Shown piece after piece: positions 59,580 to 64,000 of a stretch of 64,000 nucleotides of DNA; position 1 is the stretch's first letter, and each line of letters begins with the position of its first letter. Position numbers and translations under genes: made by a program. The stretch comes from Streptomyces filamentosus (GTDB lineage Bacteria; Actinomycetota; Actinomycetes; Streptomycetales; Streptomycetaceae): assembly GCF_014654895.1 (NCBI RefSeq), contig NZ_BNBE01000001.1:806001-870000 (forward strand). The letters run 5' to 3'. The notes under the pieces were generated by a model. The model had not been told where the DNA came from. It worked only from the letters and a program-made list of their open reading frames with translations, and searched no databases.

Positions 59580-59622
59580 CGGGCCGCCTCTCGCAGGTGT
59601 GAGGAGACGGGCCGCCTCTCGC
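59580..59622. repeat. Two 15-bp direct repeats CGGGCCGCCTCTCGC
   Basis: Exact copies at 59580-59594 and 59608-59622, 28 bases apart, in the gap between the first NIS synthetase and the acyltransferase gene. Role unknown. Confidence 0.65.
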
Positions 59623-59634
59623 GACCGGAGGGGT

Positions 59635-61503
59635 TCAGGCGCGGAGGGGGTTGGTGATGGTGACGTAGACGGACTGGGTGTCGACGGGGCCGACGAGTTC
59701 GTCGAGGCCGTGGAGGCGGGTGAGGAGGTTGGCCTTGCTGCGGAGGGTGGCCGCTTCGAGGAGGCGGTGCGGCAGGGGGGAGCCGAGCGCGGTGGCGGAG
59801 GTGAGGAAGCTGCGGAGGGCGGCGAGGAGGATCCGCTCGTCGGCGAGGTGCTGGGCTCCGAAGGCGCCGATCAGGCCGAGGACGTTGTTGATGCCGAGGT
59901 AGTAGGCGAAGCGTTCGTCGGTGACCTGGTCGGAGACGAAGGTGTCGCTGTGGGCGCCGATGCCGGGGAGGCGGCTCTCCAGTTCGGCGCGGTGGGACTC
60001 GCGGAAGTAGTAGCCCTGGTTGTCGCGGTAGCGGCCGCCGGTGGGCCAGCCGTCGGCGTCGAGGAGGACCAGGGTGTTCTGCTGGTGGGCTTCCAGGGCG
60101 ATGCCGGCGTGGCCGTCGAGCCAGAGGACGGGGCGGACGACCTGGTCGAGGTAGCGCAGGAACCACTCGGCGGAGACGGCGGTGACGGGTCGGCCGGTGC
60201 GGGCGGAGAGGCCGCCGATGAGGTCGGCGAGCCGGGAGACCATGCCGGGGGCGCCGGGGCGGGGGCGGGGGGTGGTGAGGGCCGCGAGGCAGACGGCGTC
60301 GTCGCCGGGGCCGAAGGGGTTGTGCCGGATCATCAGGTCGAGTCCGGGGAGGGGGGTGCCGTCGGGGGCGTCCACGCCGAGCCAGGCGGGGTCGCGGACG
60401 ATGTCGAAGCCGGGGTGGGCCGCCTGCCATTCGTCGACGAGGCCGGTGCGCAGGAGGCGGTGGACCTCGACGCCGCGGTGGAGTTCCTTGCGGAGGTTCT
60501 CCCGGCGGGAGTTGGTGATGCGCAGGCCGAGGGAGAGCTTGAGCATGGCGCGGGCGCCGGGGCGGTGGACGGTGCGGACGGAGGAGGTGGGGTGCCAGCG
60601 GCTGCCGTGGGGGCCGAGGTCGTGGAGGAGTCCCCGGTCGAGGAGGGCGCGGACGTCGGGGCGGTGGAGGAGTTCGCGGGCCTGCCAGGGGTGGAGGGGC
60701 AGGGGGGCGGTGCCGGTGGGGTGGGCGAGTCCTTCGGCGAGGCCGGTGGCGAGCTGTTCGGCGGTGACGGGGCGGCCCTGCTCGGTCCAGGCGGAGTCGG
60801 AGGCGAGGAGGGAGTGGTCGACGGCGAACCAGTGGAGGGGGAAGGAGCCGTGGAGTTCGGGCGAGTAGAGGCGGGACTCGGCTTCGGAGAGTCCCTCGCG
60901 GCTCTTGGGGGTGGGGTGGAGCGGGTGGCCGAGGAGGAGGGACTGCTCGGCGGCGAGGAAGGGGTCGGCGTCGGGGTGGGGCCGGGGGTCGCGGCGGCGC
61001 TCGGTGAGGAAGTCGGCGGTGCGGCGGGCGGAGTCGGCGACGCGGCCGACGAGTTCGGTGGCCTCGGGGCGGCCGGTCTCGCGGCTGAGGAGGGCGGCGA
61101 GGGTGACGGCGTCGACGGCGGGGGCCGTGGAGGGCAGGCCCTCCAGGGTGGGGGTGCCGAAGCGGTGCCAGCCGGTGGGCGACCAGTACGCGACGGGGAC
61201 CAGGAGGGCGGTGCCGCTGGCGTCGAGGGGGATGCGGAGGGTGGGGCCGGTGGGGGCGGGGAGGTTCTTCTCCCGGACCCAGCAGCGCAGGAGGTTCTCG
61301 GCGGCGGCGGTGTCGGCGGCCCGCTGGGGGTCGGGGTCGTCGAGCGGGTCGGTGGCGGGCGCGCCGGGCCGGTGGGAGGTGGTCCGGTCGCTTCCGGGGC
61401 GGGGGGTCCGGAGCGGGGCGGGACCGATGTGCTGGCGCGGGACCGTGGGCTCCTCGGCGTCGGGGTGGGTCTCGGACAGCGGGGAGGCGGGGGTGGCGTT
61501 CAC
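59635..61503 (-). CDS. IucA/IucC-family siderophore synthetase (first)
   Basis: A 622-residue NIS synthetase. After a disordered N-terminus (about 1-65) it shows HPWQARELLHRPDVRALL, SSVRTVHRPGARAMLKLSLGLRITNSRRENL (nucleotide site), and ALEAHQQNTLVLLDADGWPTGGRYRDNQGYYFRES in the C-terminal half. It is most like the enzymes making the first amide with citrate (IucA/RhbC class). GTG 61503 has AAGGAA six bases upstream. It follows the aminotransferase gene by 38 bases. Confidence 0.9.
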   Translation of the reverse strand: MNATPASPLSETHPDAEEPTVPRQHIGPAPLRTPRPGSDRTTSHRPGAPATDPLDDPDPQRAADTAAAENLLRCWVREKNLPAPTGPTLRIPLDASGTALLVPVAYWSPTGWHRFGTPTLEGLPSTAPAVDAVTLAALLSRETGRPEATELVGRVADSARRTADFLTERRRDPRPHPDADPFLAAEQSLLLGHPLHPTPKSREGLSEAESRLYSPELHGSFPLHWFAVDHSLLASDSAWTEQGRPVTAEQLATGLAEGLAHPTGTAPLPLHPWQARELLHRPDVRALLDRGLLHDLGPHGSRWHPTSSVRTVHRPGARAMLKLSLGLRITNSRRENLRKELHRGVEVHRLLRTGLVDEWQAAHPGFDIVRDPAWLGVDAPDGTPLPGLDLMIRHNPFGPGDDAVCLAALTTPRPRPGAPGMVSRLADLIGGLSARTGRPVTAVSAEWFLRYLDQVVRPVLWLDGHAGIALEAHQQNTLVLLDADGWPTGGRYRDNQGYYFRESHRAELESRLPGIGAHSDTFVSDQVTDERFAYYLGINNVLGLIGAFGAQHLADERILLAALRSFLTSATALGSPLPHRLLEAATLRSKANLLTRLHGLDELVGPVDTQSVYVTITNPLRA

Positions 61504-61541
61504 GCGGGTTTCCTTGGGGAGGGGGCCGGGGGCGGTCCGGG

Positions 61542-63152
61542 TCAGTGGGACGGGCCGGGAGCGGTCCGGTGGGGGCCGGCCGGCCGGGGGACGTGGGCCC
61601 GTTCGGCGGCGGCGAGGGCGTCGGCGAAGCGGTCGAGGACGGCGGTCGCCTGCTCGTCGGTGAGGGTGAGCGGGGGGAGGAGGCGGACGACGGCGGAGTG
61701 GCGGCCGCCGAGCTCGACGATGAGGCCGCGGGCGAGGCATTCCTGCTGGACGGCGCGGGCGAGGGCCGGGGCGGCGGGCGGGACGGGGTCGTCGGGGCCG
61801 GCGGCGTCGGGGTCGACGAGTTCGACGCCGATCATGAGGCCGCGGCCGCGGACGTCGCCGACGCAGGGGTGGGCGGCCTGGAGGCCCTGGAGGCGGCCGA
61901 GCATGCGGGCGCCGAGGGTGGCGGCCCGGTCGGCGAGCCGGTTCTCCCGGACGTACGCGAGGGTGGCGGTGCCGGCGGCCATGGCGAGCTGGTTGCCGCG
62001 GAAGGTGCCGGCGTGGGCGCCGGGTTCCCAGGCGTCGAGGCCGGAGCGGTACACGATGACGGCGAGCGGGAGGGAGCCGCCGATGGCCTTGGAGAGGACC
62101 ATCACGTCGGGGACGACGCCGCTGTGTTCGACGGCCCAGAAGGTGCCGGTGCGGCCGACGCCGGTCTGGACCTCGTCGACGACGAGGGGGACGGAGTGCC
62201 GGGCGGTGATGCTCCGCATGCGGCGCATCCAGGCGTCGGGGGCGGGGAGGACGCCGCCCTCGCCCTGGACGGCCTCCACGATCATCCCGGCGGGGGCGGT
62301 GACCCCGCTCTTGGGGTCGTCGAGGAGGGTGGCGGTCCAGCGGGCGGAGAGTTCGGCGCCGCGTTCGCCGCCGACGCCGTAGGGGCAGCGGTACGACTGG
62401 GGGTACGGGAGCCGGGTGACGCTGACGTCGTCGGCGCCGCCGGAGACGGCGAGGGCGCCGGCGGTCATGCCGTGGTAGGCGCCGGTGAAGGCGAACAGGC
62501 CGCGGCGGCCGGTGGCGGTGCGGACCAGTTTCAGGGCGGCTTCGACGGCGTCGGTGCCGGCGGGTCCGCAGAACTGGATGCGGGCGTCGGCGGCGAGTTC
62601 CGGGGGGAGGGTGGCGAAGAGCTCGGAGGTGAAGGCGTCCTTGACGGGGGTGGCGAGGTCGAGGACGTGGAGGGGGGCACCGGAGTCGAGGACCTTGCGG
62701 ACGGCTTCGAGGACCACGGGGTGGTTGTGGCCGAGGGCGAGGGTCCCGGCGCCGGAGAGGCAGTCCAGGTACCGGCGGCCGTCGGCGCCCTCGATGGTCA
62801 GGCCGCGGGCGCGGACCGGGACGATCGGCAGGGAGCGGGCGTAGGTGCGGGCGGCGGACTCGCGCTGGGCCTGCCGCCGCAGGATGGCCTCGTACCCGCT
62901 CCCCGCCGCCGTCCCGTACCCCCGCCGGGTCGACGCGGTGGGCCCGGCGACCGCCGGCGCCTCGGGGCCGGGATCGGAGCCGGAGGCCGTGTCGGGGGCC
63001 GCCTCGAAGGCCGTGTCCGCGCCGGCCGTCGGACCCGTGTCCGTGCCGGCCGTCGCGCCCGCACCCGTGCCCGGGGCCGTGTCCGCGCTCGTGTCCGGTT
63101 TCGTCTCGGGGGGTGTGGGCTGGGTGGCTGGGGCTGATTCGGTCACGGCCAC
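61542..63152 (-). CDS. Diaminobutyrate-2-oxoglutarate aminotransferase (class III, PLP)
   Basis: A 536-residue aminotransferase that would make L-2,4-diaminobutyrate from aspartate semialdehyde. The CLSGAGTLALGHNHP, CGPAGTDAVEAALKLVRTATGR, VQGEGGVLPA and VDEVQTGVGRTG motifs are typical, and the PLP lysine is in VLSKAIGGSLPLAV. Residues about 8-65 are a low-complexity Thr/Ala/Gly/Asp extension absent from enzymes such as RhbA. The GTG at 63152 has GGGAGG ten bases upstream; a GTG two codons later is equally possible. First gene of the siderophore operon. Confidence 0.92.
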   Translation of the reverse strand: MAVTESAPATQPTPPETKPDTSADTAPGTGAGATAGTDTGPTAGADTAFEAAPDTASGSDPGPEAPAVAGPTASTRRGYGTAAGSGYEAILRRQAQRESAARTYARSLPIVPVRARGLTIEGADGRRYLDCLSGAGTLALGHNHPVVLEAVRKVLDSGAPLHVLDLATPVKDAFTSELFATLPPELAADARIQFCGPAGTDAVEAALKLVRTATGRRGLFAFTGAYHGMTAGALAVSGGADDVSVTRLPYPQSYRCPYGVGGERGAELSARWTATLLDDPKSGVTAPAGMIVEAVQGEGGVLPAPDAWMRRMRSITARHSVPLVVDEVQTGVGRTGTFWAVEHSGVVPDVMVLSKAIGGSLPLAVIVYRSGLDAWEPGAHAGTFRGNQLAMAAGTATLAYVRENRLADRAATLGARMLGRLQGLQAAHPCVGDVRGRGLMIGVELVDPDAAGPDDPVPPAAPALARAVQQECLARGLIVELGGRHSAVVRLLPPLTLTDEQATAVLDRFADALAAAERAHVPRPAGPHRTAPGPSH

Positions 63153-63492
63153 GGCTCGGTGTCCTCCCGCGATAACGGTTGCGTTGCACATCGACGGGCC
63201 GCCGGGCCGCCCTCAAGGGCCCTGCCGAGCGCCGCCGTTGTGTCCCCCGTACGTACCAACGACGGGAACTGCCGGGGAACACGGGCCGGGGGCAAGATCC
63301 TTGGCGTGTCCCGGATCACGTCCTGGCAACGGCCGTACCGGCTCCGGAACCGCGGGCGGGGCGCGTACCGTCCCCTCCGGCACCGGCATAGTGGGGGCAG
63401 TCGGCCCCGCGCCCGTTCGGACACGGGTGCGACCGATGCCCTGACATGCACCAGTTGACGTGAGTAGTACGTAGTCCCAGGGGGATCACGAG
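63153..63492. other. Divergent region siderophore operon / lipoprotein
   Basis: About 340 bases without a gene. I see no 19-bp iron box (TTAGGTTAGGCTAACCTAA type) on either strand. A candidate promoter toward the lipoprotein is described at 63441. Nothing convincing is seen for the operon on the minus strand. Confidence 0.45.
63441..63470 (+). promoter_or_regulatory. Candidate promoter of the lipoprotein gene
   Basis: CTGACA (63441-63446) and TAGTAC (63465-63470) are 18 bases apart, 22 bases before the ATG at 63493. A TTGACG at 63455 has no -10 at proper spacing. Confidence 0.35.
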
Positions 63493-64000
63493 ATGCGATC
63501 GATTCGTCCGCTGCTGACGGCGGCGTCCGCCGTCGCGGCGCTGACGCTCACCGCGACGGCCTGCGGCCCGACCGAGGAGAACGCGGGAGACAAGCCCAGT
63601 GCGCCGGTGAGCGAGAACCCGGTCGACAAGATCAAGATTCCGGAGGACCTGAAGCAGCGGCTGAAGGACCACGGGATCGATGTCGACAAGTGGCGCGACG
63701 GCGAGTGGAGGAACTGGGACAAGGACAAGTGGCTCCGCGAGGCGAAGGACTTCGTCAACCCGATCATCGAGGACCTCTGGGACCCGGGCCGGATGCGGGA
63801 CGCCGAGCGTCCCGAGCGGCCGGTCGAGGAGGAGGACATCTCGGGTGACAAGGGTGTCACCGACCCGACGCCGGACCCGGTGAAGGCGACGGCGGTCGGG
63901 GCGAAGTACCACGCCAACTCGCCGGCCTCCGGCAAGGTGTTCTTCGACAGCCCCGAGGGTTCGATGGTCTGCTCGGCCACCGTGGTGAAGGACCCCGCCC
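63493..64000 (+). CDS. Secreted lipoprotein, start of a trypsin-like protease (C-terminus outside window)
   Basis: The first 169 residues are present. A lipoprotein signal runs to Cys24 (LTLTATAC), so the protein should be lipid-anchored outside the membrane. A charged linker (about 25-130) with DLKQRLKDHGIDVDKWRDGEW follows. The visible end, GKVFFDSPEGSMVCSATVV, looks like the first strands of a trypsin-like domain (the cysteine of the first disulfide), so the full protein is probably a serine protease or an inactive relative. The ATG follows GGGGGAT. Confidence 0.78.
   Translation, partial: MRSIRPLLTAASAVAALTLTATACGPTEENAGDKPSAPVSENPVDKIKIPEDLKQRLKDHGIDVDKWRDGEWRNWDKDKWLREAKDFVNPIIEDLWDPGRMRDAERPERPVEEEDISGDKGVTDPTPDPVKATAVGAKYHANSPASGKVFFDSPEGSMVCSATVVKDPA

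Noticed and set aside
59512..63137. Plus-strand open frames opposite the siderophore operon
   Set aside because: Gly/Ala/Val/Glu-rich shadows; real motifs and ribosome sites lie on the minus strand.
56792..63152. Desferrioxamine (desABCD) cluster
   Set aside because: No lysine decarboxylase or lysine monooxygenase, and the aminotransferase and second synthetase do not belong to it.
63241..63300. GGAAC repeats as an ECF sigma promoter
   Set aside because: No matching -10 at 16-19 bases.

Overview
This 64-kb window is chromosomal DNA from a high-GC actinobacterium, almost certainly a Streptomyces. The evidence is codon use with G/C in nearly every third position, many GTG/TTG starts, a HrdB-type principal sigma factor with a Lys/Ala-rich N-terminus, a WhiH-type sporulation regulator next to it, and a vitamin-B12-dependent ribonucleotide reductase behind nrdR. 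The content and order (ptsH, M23 peptidase, M16 pair, parC, parE, hrdB, whiH, recQ, rnhB, nrdJ, nrdR, lexA, dinG, siderophore synthetases) match, from memory, the core-chromosome region around hrdB in S. coelicolor. I see no tRNA, rRNA, IS element, prophage or CRISPR array.

Layout. 1-3.6 kb: cell-surface glycosyl chemistry (GT2 glycosyltransferase, YfhO-like membrane protein). 3.9-9.4 kb: thymidine kinase, a phosphodiesterase-type enzyme, DUF5998, and a PatA-like acetyltransferase fused to acyl-CoA-synthetase-like domains. 9.6-12 kb: HPr, a GntR regulator, and a secreted M23 peptidase behind a c-di-AMP (ydaO-type) riboswitch. 12-17.5 kb: a translationally coupled pair of M16 peptidases (one zinc-active, one inactive) divergent from topoisomerase IV subunit A. 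17.6-21 kb: a TetR/FAD-monooxygenase pair sharing two perfect operators, and a CobW-type metal GTPase. 21-25.6 kb: a CitA/DcuS-like two-component system convergent with a DUF485-ActP acetate symporter. 25.8-32.6 kb: parE, a small zinc protein, a serine protease, hrdB and whiH.

32.7-45.9 kb: an ABC-type fusion protein, a NUDIX regulator, a glycogen-debranching-like protein, DUF4192, a RecQ helicase with a phosphoribosyltransferase-like tail, an orphan helicase-2A-like protein, RNase HII, a probable gene remnant, an ADP-ribosylglycohydrolase and a histidine phosphatase. 45.9-49.7 kb: an ABC-F protein divergent from a TetR regulator around a perfect operator, a DUF4937/YdbC-like protein and TerD. 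49.8-56.7 kb: DNA-precursor and SOS functions (nrdJ-nrdR with tandem NrdR-box-like sites, lexA with an SOS box, DinG-like helicase). 56.8-63.2 kb: a four-gene NRPS-independent siderophore operon (diaminobutyrate aminotransferase, two IucA/IucC synthetases, acetyltransferase) without a local monooxygenase or decarboxylase. The window ends inside a lipoprotein that appears to begin a trypsin-like domain.

The most interesting points are the minimal siderophore operon, the RecQ-phosphoribosyltransferase fusion, the stand-alone SF1-helicase-like domain beside recQ/rnhB, the c-di-AMP switch on a cell-wall hydrolase, and several clean operator palindromes whose cognate regulators can be assigned from position.
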